From NCBI RefSeq assembly GCF_947488715.1, contig NZ_CANLAG010000001.1:186001-250000 (forward strand): a stretch of DNA of 64,000 bases. Direction: 5' to 3'. The notes below the pieces were generated by a model that saw only the letters and a program-made list of their open reading frames with translations, had not been told where the DNA came from and did not search any database. How positions within the stretch are numbered: the first letter of the stretch is position 1; every line of letters begins with the position of its first letter. This DNA comes from an uncultured Tateyamaria sp. Its GTDB lineage: Bacteria; Pseudomonadota; Alphaproteobacteria; Rhodobacterales; Rhodobacteraceae. Below, in pieces: positions 8,108 to 17,146 of the stretch. A program made the translations under genes and the position numbers.

Positions 8108-9141
8108 TTGCAGCACTTGCATGGGTCTGGCTGGGATGTGTCGCGCAGGCGGACAGCTTGCGCGTGGGCACCTATAACACCGAATTGCAGCGTGACGGGC
8201 CGGGCCTGTTCCTGCGCAATCTTGCGCGCGGGACGGATGATCAGATTGCAGCCGTGGTTGCTGTGATAGCTGAGGCCGATGTGGATGTGCTGGCGTTACA
8301 GGGCATTGATTATGATCTCACGGGCGAGGCGCTGGGCCGCTTGGCCGAATTGACGGGGTATGACCACCATTTTGCGCTGCGCCCGAACACGGGCATGCCA
8401 ACTGGCCTGGACATGGACGGAGATGGCCTATTGGGTGGGCCGCGAGATGCGCAGGGTTATGGGCGGTTTTCGGGTCAGGGTGGCATGGCGATCCTGTCGC
8501 GCTTTCCCATTGATGCGGCGGGGGTGCAGGATTTCTCAGAGCTGTTGTGGCAGGACGTACCCGGTGCGACGTTGCCAGAGGTCAATGGCGCGCCCTTTCC
8601 CAGCGTAGCGGCTCTGGCAGCGCAGCGGTTGTCCACAACCGGCCATTGGGCTGTGCCGATTGCGGCGCCCGGCGGCACGTTCACCCTGATGACCTTTCAT
8701 GCCAGTCCCCCGGTGTTTGATGGCCCGGAGGATCGCAACGGCAAGCGCAATGCGGATGAAATCCGGCTGTGGGAGCAGGTGTTGACGGGTGAGGTCGGCA
8801 CGCCGCCGCCCGGTCCGTTTGTCATTGCCGGGGATGCAAATCTGGACCCGGTGGACGGTTCGGGGATAAAACCCGCCATTCGGTCCCTGCTGTCGTCGCC
8901 TTTGGTTCAGGACGTGTCCCCGCGGGGACAGGCGGGCACGGACACCGTTGACTGGCGCGATCCGATGCCGGGTGACTTGCGGGTGGACTATGTGCTGCCG
9001 TCCTCTCATTGGCGCGTTCTGGACAGTGGGGTGATGTGGCCCGCACCAGACGACCCGCTGGCGGAAACAGTTGCAACAGCCAGCCGTCACAGGTTGGTTT
9101 GGGTGGACCTCACCCTTGACCATTCGGGCAACGGTGGATAG
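8104..9141 (+). CDS. Exported endonuclease/exonuclease/phosphatase (EEP) family protein
   Basis: The product of about 345 residues starts with a hydrophobic segment ending in GCVAQA, a likely signal peptide, then an EEP fold: [64 protein letters not shown] and a C-terminal [16 protein letters not shown] block. [14 protein letters not shown] and the final His are the metal and catalytic positions of the family. Many EEP enzymes have QE where this one has LQG-DYD, which I believe is usual in this exported subgroup. No ATG, GTG or TTG fits. CTG at 8104 overlaps the upstream TGA and is my best guess. The substrate is unknown. Confidence 0.78.
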   Translation: MIAALAWVWLGCVAQADSLRVGTYNTELQRDGPGLFLRNLARGTDDQIAAVVAVIAEADVDVLALQGIDYDLTGEALGRLAELTGYDHHFALRPNTGMPTGLDMDGDGLLGGPRDAQGYGRFSGQGGMAILSRFPIDAAGVQDFSELLWQDVPGATLPEVNGAPFPSVAALAAQRLSTTGHWAVPIAAPGGTFTLMTFHASPPVFDGPEDRNGKRNADEIRLWEQVLTGEVGTPPPGPFVIAGDANLDPVDGSGIKPAIRSLLSSPLVQDVSPRGQAGTDTVDWRDPMPGDLRVDYVLPSSHWRVLDSGVMWPAPDDPLAETVATASRHRLVWVDLTLDHSGNGG

Positions 9142-9173
9142 GCGAAACCCCAAGCAATCAAAGGAGTTTCGCC

Positions 9174-10277
9174 ATGTCCAACCCGTCGATCCTGATCCTG
9201 CCCGGCGATGGCATCGGTCCCGAAGTGATGGACCAAGTCACACGCATCATCGACTGGTTTGGTGACAAGCGCGGACTGACGTTTGATGTAACCACCGACC
9301 TTGTGGGTGGTGCGGCCTATGACGCGCACGGTGTGCCGCTGCACGATGACACGATGGCCAAGGCGCAAGAGGTCGACGCGGTCCTGTTGGGTGCCGTGGG
9401 TGGTCCCAAATACGACGATCTGGATTTCTCGGTGAAGCCCGAGCGCGGCCTGCTGCGCCTGCGCAAGGAGATGGACCTGTTCTCGAACCTGCGCCCGGCG
9501 CAGTGCTTTGACGCGCTGGCGGATTTCTCGTCCCTAAAAAAAGACATCGTTGCCGGTCTGGACATCATGATCGTGCGCGAGCTGACCTCGGGTGTCTATT
9601 TCGGCGAGCCGCGCGGCATCTTCGAAGAAGGCAACGAGCGCGTGGGCATCAACACCCAGCGTTACACCGAAAGCGAGATTGAACGCGCTGCCCGTTCGGC
9701 CTTTGAGCTGGCGATGCGCCGCAACAAGAAGGTCTGCTCGATGGAGAAGGCCAACGTAATGGAATCGGGCATCCTGTGGCGGGATGTCGTAACCGAGGTT
9801 GCCAAGGATTACCCCGAGGTCGAGCTGAGCCACATGTATGCCGACAACGGCGCGATGCAGTTGGTGCGCGCGCCCAAGCAGTTCGACGTGATCGTCACGG
9901 ACAACCTCTTTGGCGACATCCTGTCCGACTGTGCCGCGATGCTGACAGGCTCGCTTGGCATGTTGCCCTCTGCGAGCCTTGGCGCGCCGATGGACAATGG
10001 ACGCCCCAAGGCGATGTACGAACCGGTCCACGGATCGGCCCCAGACATCACCGGTCAGGGCAAGGCCAACCCCATCGCCTGTATCCTCAGCTTTGCCATG
10101 GCGCTGCGTTACAGCTTTGATCAGGGTGACGAGGCCGCGCGCCTCGAATCCGCGATCGAAAAGGTGCTGGCCGATGGTGCGCGGACCGCGGACCTGATGG
10201 GCCCCGAAGGCGGCACCCCGCTGTCGACCACTGAAATGGGTGACGTCATTCTGGCCGCTTTGGACGCCAGCCTCTGA
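9174..10277 (+). CDS. leuB: 3-isopropylmalate dehydrogenase
   Basis: LeuB oxidatively decarboxylates 3-isopropylmalate to 2-ketoisocaproate with NAD+, the third committed step of leucine synthesis. The 367-residue length is typical. Motifs are [12 protein letters not shown] near residue 9, the substrate-binding [16 protein letters not shown] (about 98-113), and the metal-binding [18 protein letters not shown] followed by [24 protein letters not shown] sits 7 nt before the ATG. A terminator follows at 10285. Confidence 0.98.
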   Translation: MSNPSILILPGDGIGPEVMDQVTRIIDWFGDKRGLTFDVTTDLVGGAAYDAHGVPLHDDTMAKAQEVDAVLLGAVGGPKYDDLDFSVKPERGLLRLRKEMDLFSNLRPAQCFDALADFSSLKKDIVAGLDIMIVRELTSGVYFGEPRGIFEEGNERVGINTQRYTESEIERAARSAFELAMRRNKKVCSMEKANVMESGILWRDVVTEVAKDYPEVELSHMYADNGAMQLVRAPKQFDVIVTDNLFGDILSDCAAMLTGSLGMLPSASLGAPMDNGRPKAMYEPVHGSAPDITGQGKANPIACILSFAMALRYSFDQGDEAARLESAIEKVLADGARTADLMGPEGGTPLSTTEMGDVILAALDASL

Positions 10278-10284
10278 CCCATAC

Positions 10285-10317
10285 GGGCGCGCGTTAACCA
10301 TGATGCGCGTCCCTTTT
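10285..10317 (+). terminator. Terminator after leuB
   Basis: GGGCGCGC pairs with GCGCG(T)CCC, an 8-bp stem with one bulged T and an 11-nt loop, followed directly by TTTT. It begins 8 bp after the leuB stop codon. Confidence 0.6.
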
Positions 10318-10399
10318 AAGGGCGGGAATTCCTGACTTGGGGTGGCACGGTGTGGTCACCACGTTGTGATCCGTTGTGTAACGGACCAAAGGAATTTCC

Positions 10400-10762
10400 A
10401 TGTCCCTGTTTTCTCTGCGTGCCGCGCTGTGCGGTCTCGTTCTTGGTGGTGTTGCGGCCTGTGACGTCGCCTATCCTGTGTCCGTGATCGGCGACGACGG
10501 TGTGACGTTCCGAGGATCCGCGACCGACACGTTCCTGCATGGTGGCAGTTTTCAGGCGACCAATGGCAGTGCCGTCTGCACCGGCACCTATGACAAGTTT
10601 GCCGACATCAGCACGGTCAGTTTCCCAGTGGTGTGCAACAACGGCCTGCGCGGCGTCGGCACAGCGTTCTTTCAATCGCCAAATGCCGGGTCTGGTTTTG
10701 TCACGATGACTGACGGCAGCCGCTGGCAGTTCATTTTTGGGCAAGGTGCGTTGGCTATATGA
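10400..10762 (+). CDS. Small putative lipoprotein
   Basis: The 120-residue protein has a signal sequence ending in GGVAAC, which fits a lipobox with lipid attachment at Cys21. The mature part is rich in Gly, Thr and Phe and holds two further cysteines (SAVCTGTYDKF, FPVVCNNGLRG) that could form a disulfide. I do not recognise a domain. A GGAAT sequence lies near the ATG. It stands alone between the leuB terminator and an EamA exporter gene. Confidence 0.65.
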   Translation: MSLFSLRAALCGLVLGGVAACDVAYPVSVIGDDGVTFRGSATDTFLHGGSFQATNGSAVCTGTYDKFADISTVSFPVVCNNGLRGVGTAFFQSPNAGSGFVTMTDGSRWQFIFGQGALAI

Positions 10763-10848
10763 CTATTTCACGCTGACAGGACGCGGGTCGGTGGACATTC
10801 TGGCCCGCGTGCTGTTGAACCCAGAAAAACCCTATCAAAGCGTCTGCC

Positions 10849-11832
10849 ATGTCATCCAACGTCAAAGGGGCCTTGCTGGCCCTGATCGCCTTTGGGATCT
10901 TTTCCACGCACGATGTGTTCATCAAGACGCTGGGTGCGAGCTATTCCCCGATCCAGATCGTGTTCTTCAGCGTCTTGCTCAGCTTTCCGCTGGCGACGAT
11001 CATGCTGATGCGCGACGCGAAGCCGGGGACGTTGTTGCCGGTGCATCCGTGGTGGATGGCGGTGCGCACGGTGGGCGCGGTGATCACGGGTGTGTCGGCG
11101 TTCTATGCGTTTTCCAACCTGCCGCTGACGCAGACCTATGCGATCCTCTTTGCCACGCCTTTGCTGATCACGGTGCTGTCGATCCCCATTCTGGGTGAAA
11201 AGGTGCGGCTGCCGCGCTGGTTGGCGGTGATGGTCGGGCTGGCCGGAGTCATGGTCGTGTTGCGGCCTGGCACGACGGACCTGACACTGGGGCATGCGGC
11301 AGCGATTGTGGCGGCCTTTGCCGGGGCGTTTGCGTCGATTGTGGTGCGCAAGATCGGCGCGGACGAGCGTACGGTTGTCCTGTTGCTGTATCCCATGGTG
11401 GCGAATTTCATCGTGATGGGTGTGGCGCTGATCTTTGTCTATCAGCCGATGCCGGGGGAACATCTGGCGATGTTGGCGATCATTTCGGTGATGGCGTGGG
11501 TGGCCGGGCGGTTTATCATCGCGGCCTACCAGACAGGCGAGGCGGCGATTGTGGCCCCGATGCAGTATTCGCAGATCCTGTGGGCCACGGCCTATGGGCT
11601 GATCTTTTTCGACGAGACGCCGGACCTGTTTACGGGTGTCGGTGCGGCGATCATCATCGGGTCCGGGCTGTTCATCGTGTTCCGCGAAAGCACGCCGGGC
11701 AATTCGGAAAACACGCCTGTTTTGCGGACGCGGACACGTATCGGGACACCCGGCACGTTCCGTGTCAGCAGTCTGATGACCAGCGGCCGGTTCCGCGACA
11801 AGCCTCTTGCCAAAGATCGTGTGCCGGAGTAA
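10849..11832 (+). CDS. EamA-family (DMT) transporter
   Basis: The 327-residue protein has ten predicted membrane helices in two EamA repeats of five, the standard drug/metabolite transporter layout. The first repeat starts at KGALLALIAFGIFSTHDVFIK, and LPLTQTYAILFATPLLITVLSIPILGEKVRLPRW marks the conserved end of helices 3-4. The substrate is not readable. It is longer than usual because of a polar C-terminal tail of about 45 residues rich in Arg and Thr. A 7-bp hairpin (GTGCCGG/CCGGCAC, 11821-11844) spans the stop codon just before the tRNA gene. Confidence 0.88.
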   Translation: MSSNVKGALLALIAFGIFSTHDVFIKTLGASYSPIQIVFFSVLLSFPLATIMLMRDAKPGTLLPVHPWWMAVRTVGAVITGVSAFYAFSNLPLTQTYAILFATPLLITVLSIPILGEKVRLPRWLAVMVGLAGVMVVLRPGTTDLTLGHAAAIVAAFAGAFASIVVRKIGADERTVVLLLYPMVANFIVMGVALIFVYQPMPGEHLAMLAIISVMAWVAGRFIIAAYQTGEAAIVAPMQYSQILWATAYGLIFFDETPDLFTGVGAAIIIGSGLFIVFRESTPGNSENTPVLRTRTRIGTPGTFRVSSLMTSGRFRDKPLAKDRVPE

Positions 11833-11847
11833 TTCGCCCGGCACAGT

Positions 11848-11924
11848 CGGAGTGTAGCTCAGCCTGGTAGAGCACTGTCTTCGGGAGGCAGGGGCCGGAG
11901 GTTCGAATCCTCTCACTCCGACCA
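11848..11924 (+). tRNA. tRNA-Pro (anticodon CGG)
   Basis: The 77-nt sequence folds as a full cloverleaf. The acceptor stem is CGGAGTG/CACTCCG, the D arm is GCTC-AGCCTGGTA-GAGC, the anticodon stem is CTGTC/GGCAG with loop TTCGGGA, the T arm is GGAGG-TTCGAAT-CCTCT, and ACCA is encoded at the 3' end. Loop positions 34-36 read CGG, which decodes the proline codon CCG. The next gene downstream is convergent, and a shared hairpin follows at 11952. Confidence 0.97.
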
Positions 11925-11951
11925 TTTTTCACACTGTGTGCAAATGATGCA

Positions 11952-11980
11952 CCGCCCCATGCGTTTTGAGCACGGGGCGG
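11952..11980. terminator. Bidirectional-type hairpin between tRNA-Pro and the RTX gene
   Basis: CCGCCCCATGC pairs with GCACGGGGCGG, an 11-bp stem with one wobble pair and a 7-nt loop. It lies between the 3' end of the tRNA (plus strand) and the end of the RTX gene (minus strand), so it can end transcription from both sides. T-tracts are weak on either side. Confidence 0.55.
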
Positions 11981-11991
11981 CGATAAGGTCG

Positions 11992-14013
11992 TCAGAACAA
12001 GAGCAGATCGTCGATCAGTTGGCCGGGCGCGCTGACGCCGTTGACCGTCAGCGTGTTGCCGCCGCCGAAATCAAAGATGACCTGATCCATGCCTGGGGTC
12101 GCAAACTGCTGGACCACCTGCTGTTCCGTCAGTGTCTGAAGGCCCAGCACAACGGCGTCCAGCTGGATGCTGTCGATGTTGTTGCCAAAGCCCTGAATGG
12201 TGTCTGCGCCCTCGGCGTAGATAAAGACATCCGCGCCCAGACCGCCGTTCATGATGTCGTCACCCGCACCGCCGTTGATGGTGTCGTTGCCCGCGTTGCC
12301 GCGCAGGATGTCATCACCTTCACCGCCCACCAGATCGTCCGACCCGTTGCCGCCGTTCAGGTTGTCCGAGCCCTCGCCGCCGACCAGCGTGTCGTTGTTG
12401 ATGCCGCCGGACAGGGTGTCATTCCCTGCGCCACCTTCGAGGATGTCGGTGCCCGCGTTGCCAAAGAGCTGGTCGTTGCCGTCCTCGCCGCGCAGGCTGT
12501 CGGTGCCTGCGTCGCCGGTCATGCTGTCATCGCCGGTGCCGCCCAGCAGCACATCGGTGCCCAACCCGCCCTTGAGCGTGTCGTTGCCGGACCCGCCGAT
12601 CAGTGTGTCGAAGCCGTTGTTGCCGGTGATCGAGTCGTCGCCCGCCCCGCCGATGATGCTGTCGAACCCGTCGCCGCCGACCACGGTGTCGTCGCCCGAC
12701 CCGCTCTGGATAAAGTCAAAGCCGATGCCGCCGAGGATGTTGTCGTTGCCGCCACCCGACGAGATGGTGTCGTTGCCACCCTTGCCCGCGATGCTGTCAT
12801 CGCCGTCGCCCGTGGTGATTGTCTCGGAGTTGCCGTCGCCTTCGACGTCTTCGGGGGGTGCTTGGGGGGCATTGACCTCGACCAATGTGGCGAGGTCGCC
12901 TTCATCCATAATGATACCCGTTCCATCGGACAGGATCACGCTGTTTTGCGCGCCTGTGGTGATGCTCAGGCCAACTGTGGGGAACTCGGAGTCATCGACC
13001 CTGTTGCCGTTTGCGTCAAAAATCTGGACCCGCACAAAAGGAGATTCGTTGTCTTCGGTGACGTCATCACTGTTGTAGGCCACCACAAACCCGCCAGTAT
13101 CGAGCGCAAAGACCCGAGGGGCAAATTGCCGTCCGTCGGTTGCATCGTTGCCCTGCAACGGGCCCGAGGCGACGGTGCCATCCGCGTTCAGGATATAGAC
13201 GCTGAGGCCGGTTGAATCGTCGTCCCCTGGGGAGTCACCGGGTGCCCATACAACGGCGATCTGGCCGCTGGTTAGGACTGTGATGTCGACCAGTGCCTGT
13301 TCCCCGATATTAACCCCCAGGAACTGATCGGGTTCCCCGATTGGGATCTCTGGCGTGAGCGGATTGCCCGAGGCGTCAAATTGCTGGACGGATAAGGTAC
13401 CTGCCCAGTTAAAGAAGGAAAACGAAAAATCCGCATCGACGGTGGCCACCCAGATTGTGCCGTTCGCGGCCACGTCGATGGCATACCCGTTGTCGGTGGT
13501 CGAAAAGCCCGGGGTTCCGGTCGCGCCGCCCGCGATCTGTCCGTCTGGACCGAAAATGGTCAGCCCGCCGTCTGACATCACCGCGAGATTTCCGTTGCCA
13601 ATGTCTTCGGGGACGGTGTTGCGGGCGTTGTAGAGACCATCAACGCCAGCGACTTCGGTGGGTCCACCGACTGGATTGCCCGCCGCATCGAAGGACGCCA
13701 CGTAGTTCGTTGCGTTCAGGGGAAAGAGGCCGTCGGCGTCCGCGCCGAAATGGATTGTGATCCCGCCTCCGTCAGTGGCCACGGCCCCCATGACGTTCGG
13801 GTTTGCCGTCGTGATGCCCGGTGCCACCAGCGTTGGCGGGATCAGCACCGTGCCGTCGCTGTCGAGCACGGTAAAGCCCACATCGGTAGCGGACTGCTGG
13901 TCGGTATATGCCAGGAAAATGCGCCCGTCCGACAGCTCTTGGGACACAAGGCCGAGCAGAAGGTTTGCATCGCCGTCAAATGGATTGAAGGGGCCACCGA
14001 AGTTGATGGGCAT
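11992..14013 (-). CDS. RTX calcium-binding protein, probable type I secretion substrate
   Basis: The 673-residue protein has no N-terminal signal. Residues 1-390 contain repeated FDAxGNP-type motifs (for example FDAAGNPVGG, FDASGNPLTP, FDANGNRVDD) spaced along beta-rich sequence, which suggests a propeller-like domain. Residues about 401-588 are some 21 nonapeptide repeats of the GGxGxDxLx type that bind Ca2+. The C-terminal 85 residues end in DDLLLF, the kind of acidic/hydrophobic tail recognised by type I exporters. AAGGAG lies 7 nt before the ATG. No exporter genes (ABC, membrane fusion) are nearby. A role in adhesion or surface layers is only inference. Confidence 0.9.
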   Translation of the reverse strand: MPINFGGPFNPFDGDANLLLGLVSQELSDGRIFLAYTDQQSATDVGFTVLDSDGTVLIPPTLVAPGITTANPNVMGAVATDGGGITIHFGADADGLFPLNATNYVASFDAAGNPVGGPTEVAGVDGLYNARNTVPEDIGNGNLAVMSDGGLTIFGPDGQIAGGATGTPGFSTTDNGYAIDVAANGTIWVATVDADFSFSFFNWAGTLSVQQFDASGNPLTPEIPIGEPDQFLGVNIGEQALVDITVLTSGQIAVVWAPGDSPGDDDSTGLSVYILNADGTVASGPLQGNDATDGRQFAPRVFALDTGGFVVAYNSDDVTEDNESPFVRVQIFDANGNRVDDSEFPTVGLSITTGAQNSVILSDGTGIIMDEGDLATLVEVNAPQAPPEDVEGDGNSETITTGDGDDSIAGKGGNDTISSGGGNDNILGGIGFDFIQSGSGDDTVVGGDGFDSIIGGAGDDSITGNNGFDTLIGGSGNDTLKGGLGTDVLLGGTGDDSMTGDAGTDSLRGEDGNDQLFGNAGTDILEGGAGNDTLSGGINNDTLVGGEGSDNLNGGNGSDDLVGGEGDDILRGNAGNDTINGGAGDDIMNGGLGADVFIYAEGADTIQGFGNNIDSIQLDAVVLGLQTLTEQQVVQQFATPGMDQVIFDFGGGNTLTVNGVSAPGQLIDDLLLF
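12250..12813 (-). repeat. RTX nonapeptide repeat block inside the RTX gene
   Basis: About 21 tandem 27-bp units encode glycine/aspartate-rich nonapeptides such as GGAGDDSIT, GGSGNDTLK and GGEGSDNLN. The nucleotide units are diverged, so this is a protein-level repeat and not a recent expansion. In RTX proteins these units form a Ca2+-filled parallel beta roll outside the cell. Confidence 0.9.
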
Positions 14014-14339
14014 GGGTCGTCTCCTTGAAATACTTGGTCGTCAAATGGTCTTGGCTGGTATGAAGTTACGGCGCGGACAGGCCTTTGCTGATTTCGCTAA
14101 GCACCAGCGGGCTGCCGGACGGTTCAAATGTCGTGGTCAATGTGGTCTCCTGAAAAGTCACTGCACGCCCGTGGCAAAAACAAAAATTCAAAGGGCATGG
14201 CTCTAATGGAGCAGAGTCTAGGAGATATTTTTACGCCATTTCAAGAAGTTTGCTGAAAAAGATCGATTTAGTGCACAGTTATACGACGCAGCACTGCCAC
14301 GGCGTCGGCTGCGCTGTGTCTCATGACATAGTGTTCGGA
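14014..14339. other. Intergenic region upstream of the RTX gene
   Basis: These 326 bp separate the RTX gene from the BKACE gene, both on the minus strand. Apart from the small frame at 14066-14140 I see no gene. The part from about 14195 to 14285 is AT-richer than its surroundings and could hold the RTX promoter. No repeat or clear terminator was found for either side. Confidence 0.5.
14066..14140 (-). CDS. Possible 24-residue peptide upstream of the RTX gene
   Basis: A short frame starts with TTG at 14140, preceded by AGGAG (14147-14151) with 6-nt spacing, and ends in TAA 53 bp before the RTX start on the same strand. The peptide begins with TTTFEPSGSPLVL after the initiator. No family is recognised. 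Good ribosome-site spacing is the only support, so it may be a leader or a chance frame. Confidence 0.3.
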   Translation of the reverse strand: MTTTFEPSGSPLVLSEISKGLSAP

Positions 14340-15269
14340 TTAGAACGCGACTTTGTCGCCGCCTTTGAGTGCGAGGATTTCGCGTGCTTCGTCGGGGGTG
14401 GCGACCTCTGATCCGAGGTCTTCGACGATGCGGCGGATCTTGGTCACCTGTTCGGCGTTCGACACGGCCAGTTCGCCCCGGTTGATGAAAAGGCTGTCCT
14501 CGAGCCCGACGCGGACGTTGCCGCCCATCTGGCTGGCCGTGGTGGCCAGTGACATTTGCGCGCCACCCGCGCCCAGAACGGACCAGCGGTAGTCGTCGCC
14601 AAAGAGCCGGTCCGCCGTGCGTTTCATAAAGATCAGGTTGTCGACCTCTGGGCCGATCCCGCCGAGGATGCCAAAGATGAACTGGATAAACACCGGTGCC
14701 TTGAACAGGCCCTGCGCCATGCAGAATTTCAGGTTGTAGAGATGACCCACGTCATAGCATTCGTGTTCGAACTTGATGTCGTGGGGGGCCAGTGTTTCGG
14801 CGGCTTCGCGGATGTCGGCAAAGGTGTTGCGGAAGATATTCGCCTCTGAGCCTTCGACATAGTCCTTTTCCCAGTCATATTTCCAATTGTCATAGCGCCC
14901 GGCCAGCGGGTGAAAGGCAAAGTTCATGGAGCCCATGTTGAGGCTGCACATCTCAGGGCTGAAGGTCGTTGCGGCCTTGATCCGTTCGGTGATCCGCATG
15001 GTGGGTGCGCCGCCAGTGGTGATGTTCAGGACGGCGTTGGTGGATTGTTTGACGCGGGCGAGGATCGGCGCGTAGTGGTCGGGTTCCACAGAGGGGCGAA
15101 AATCGTCGGGGTCGCGAGTGTGCAGGTGCAGGATCGACGCGCCCGCCTCGGCGGCGGCGATGGCCTGTTCGGCGATGTCGTTTTGCGTGATCGGCAGGTG
15201 ATCGGACATGGTCGGCGTGTGGATCGACCCGGTGACCGCGCAGGTGATGATCGTTTTGTTCTTGGCCAT
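14340..15269 (-). CDS. BKACE family beta-keto acid cleavage enzyme
   Basis: BKACE (DUF849) enzymes are Zn-dependent and convert a beta-keto acid plus acetyl-CoA into acetoacetate and a new CoA ester. Kce, the 3-keto-5-aminohexanoate cleavage enzyme of lysine fermentation, is the named prototype. The 309-residue length fits. Zn ligands lie in SILHLHTRDP (His about 48 and 50), and ITTGGAPTM, FEHECYDVGH and VRVGLEDSLFI are conserved blocks. It is the last gene of an operon that begins near 23000 and contains its likely importer and a hydroxyacid dehydrogenase. The physiological substrate is not known. Confidence 0.92.
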   Translation of the reverse strand: MAKNKTIITCAVTGSIHTPTMSDHLPITQNDIAEQAIAAAEAGASILHLHTRDPDDFRPSVEPDHYAPILARVKQSTNAVLNITTGGAPTMRITERIKAATTFSPEMCSLNMGSMNFAFHPLAGRYDNWKYDWEKDYVEGSEANIFRNTFADIREAAETLAPHDIKFEHECYDVGHLYNLKFCMAQGLFKAPVFIQFIFGILGGIGPEVDNLIFMKRTADRLFGDDYRWSVLGAGGAQMSLATTASQMGGNVRVGLEDSLFINRGELAVSNAEQVTKIRRIVEDLGSEVATPDEAREILALKGGDKVAF

Positions 15270-15272
15270 GGG

Positions 15273-16283
15273 TCAGTGTCCTTTTTTGTCCGTGCGCACA
15301 CGGTAGCTGAGCGGAAAGAGTTCGAGGTCGTAGCGGTCGCGCACGAGGCCCCAGACGCCCTTGGGTGCCTTGAGCATCACCACGATGGCAACCACGCCCA
15401 GGACCATCAAGTAGATCGTGCCGAAATCTGCCAGCGTTTCGCGCAGCAAAAAGAACAGCAGCGTGCCGATGATTGGCCCTTCGAGGGTGCCGATGCCGCC
15501 GATGACGACGATAAAGATCACAAAGGCGGTCCAGTCGTTGACTGAGAATGCCGCGTCGGGCGAAATGCGCAGTTTTTGCAGGAACAGCAGGCCACCTATG
15601 ACGGCGGTAAAGGCGGAGGTGACCACGTAGACCTCAAGCTTGGTGCGCCAGATGTCGATGCCTAGGCCTGCCGCTGCAACTTCGCTGTCGCGGATGGCGG
15701 TTAGGGCGAGCCCCCTGCGCGAGCGCAGAAAGAGGTAGACGCAGGTGATGACCGTGACGGCGGCCCCCAGTGCCAGCCAATAGCTGAGCGCCTCTCGGCC
15801 TGAACGGGACCCGGCCAGCGATTTGACGATGCCCACGGGCAGGGATGTGCCGGACCCACCGCCCAGCGATGAAATCTGTGCAAAGGTGAGGCGGAACACT
15901 TCGGCCACGACCCATGTGCCGATGGCAAAGTATGCGCCCTTGAGCCGAAAGATCAGAGCGGCGACGGGTACGGACAGCAGCGCGGCCAACACACCGGCGA
16001 GCAGGATGGCGACGATTGGGTGCAGGCCACCAAAGATTGTGAGCGCAAAGAGCATGTAGCCGCCAAAGCCCACAAACGCTTGCTGGCCTACGGATACCAG
16101 CCCGGCGTAGCCCGCCATCAGGTTCCACAGGCAGGCCAGTGACAGGTAGAGAAAGACTTCGCCCATCAGACGCAGATCGGCGCGACCTGCCCACCAGGGG
16201 GCTAGGGCCAGGACAATCAGGGCAAGGGCTGCGATGACCATCGCAACGCGGCTGGCGGGTGTGGCGCGGGTGACTGTGTTCAA
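15273..16283 (-). CDS. Branched-chain-type ABC transporter permease (LivM-like)
   Basis: The 336-residue inner-membrane permease belongs to the HAAT (branched-chain amino acid) ABC family and has eight to ten hydrophobic segments. LMAGYAGLVSVGQQAFVGFGGYMLF is the conserved LivM block, and AIRDSEVAAAGLGIDIWRTK is the cytoplasmic loop that contacts the ATPase. I chose the TTG at 16283, whose TTGA overlaps the stop of the livH-like gene. The longer frame upstream lies inside that gene. The operon context suggests an organic acid or amino-acid-like substrate, not necessarily leucine. Confidence 0.92.
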   Translation of the reverse strand: MNTVTRATPASRVAMVIAALALIVLALAPWWAGRADLRLMGEVFLYLSLACLWNLMAGYAGLVSVGQQAFVGFGGYMLFALTIFGGLHPIVAILLAGVLAALLSVPVAALIFRLKGAYFAIGTWVVAEVFRLTFAQISSLGGGSGTSLPVGIVKSLAGSRSGREALSYWLALGAAVTVITCVYLFLRSRRGLALTAIRDSEVAAAGLGIDIWRTKLEVYVVTSAFTAVIGGLLFLQKLRISPDAAFSVNDWTAFVIFIVVIGGIGTLEGPIIGTLLFFLLRETLADFGTIYLMVLGVVAIVVMLKAPKGVWGLVRDRYDLELFPLSYRVRTDKKGH

Positions 16284-17146
16284 TGTTCGACCCTCGGGAA
16301 TAGCCCGTTCGGGCGCACGGCCAGAACGACAAGGAATGCGATGTGCCCGGCAAGGACCTGCCAACCGGGGTCGATTTTTGCCCCGATGGTCTGGGCGACG
16401 CCCAAGATGACGCCGCCTGCCAGTGTGCCCCAGATGTTGCCAAGGCCGCCGATGATCACCGCCTCGAAGCCAAAGATGAGGCGCCCGCCGCCGATGGACG
16501 GATCAAAGCTGGTGCGGATGCCCAACAGGACCCCGGCGATGGCGGTGACGGCAAGGGCCAGCGCCATGGCGAGGCCAAAGACGTGCGCCTTGTTCAACCC
16601 CATCAGTTGCGCGATGTCCTGATTGTCGGACACGGCCCTGAACCCGCGGCCCAGAGCGGTGGAATAGAAGATCCATTGCAGGCCTGCGATCACCACGATG
16701 GCGATCCCGAAGGTCATCAGCGGCAGCACGCCAAGCGTTAGTCCACCCGCAGAGATGCTGGCCGTTTCAATGCCGCCCGCGCTCAGTTTTTGCGGATCGG
16801 CGGTGTACCCTTCGAGCAGGGCGTTTTGCAAGATCACCGACAGGCCAAACGTGACCAGCAGCGGCGGCAGGATGTCTGGCCCAAGCGTCTGGTTCAAAAG
16901 CCCGCGTTGCAGGATGTACCCGATCCCCGCCATCGCGGGCATAACGATCAGTAATGCGACAAAGGGGTGGATGCCCAGCATCACAGTGGTCGACAGGCCC
17001 AGATAGGCGGCCAGGATGATCAGGTCGCCGTGGGCAATGTTGACCAACCGCATGACCCCAAAGATCAGGGACAAACCGGCGGCGAACAGGGCATAGAGAC
17101 CGCCCAGCAGCACACCTTGGACAATGGCGTTGATCCATTCGATCAT
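16280..17146 (-). CDS. Branched-chain-type ABC transporter permease (LivH-like)
   Basis: The 288-residue permease partners the LivM-like protein. The start MIEWINAIVQGVLLGGLYALFAAGLSLIFGVMRLVNIAHGDLI is the classic LivH N-terminus, and GLNKAHVFGLAMALA plus FEAVIIGGLGNIWGTLAGG are further family blocks. The ATG at 17146 overlaps the stop of the LivF-like gene (ATGA), so the two are translationally coupled. A longer frame extending to 17236 would overlap livF and is rejected. Confidence 0.93.
   Translation of the reverse strand: MIEWINAIVQGVLLGGLYALFAAGLSLIFGVMRLVNIAHGDLIILAAYLGLSTTVMLGIHPFVALLIVMPAMAGIGYILQRGLLNQTLGPDILPPLLVTFGLSVILQNALLEGYTADPQKLSAGGIETASISAGGLTLGVLPLMTFGIAIVVIAGLQWIFYSTALGRGFRAVSDNQDIAQLMGLNKAHVFGLAMALALAVTAIAGVLLGIRTSFDPSIGGGRLIFGFEAVIIGGLGNIWGTLAGGVILGVAQTIGAKIDPGWQVLAGHIAFLVVLAVRPNGLFPRVEH

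Noticed and set aside
11848-11924. tRNA-Pro as an integration site of a genomic island
   Set aside because: I saw no integrase gene and no repeat of the tRNA 3' end further along the window.
12250-12813. Periodic DNA that might be taken for a CRISPR array or tandem satellite
   Set aside because: The units are contiguous 27-bp coding repeats for RTX nonapeptides, with no unique spacers and no cas genes nearby.
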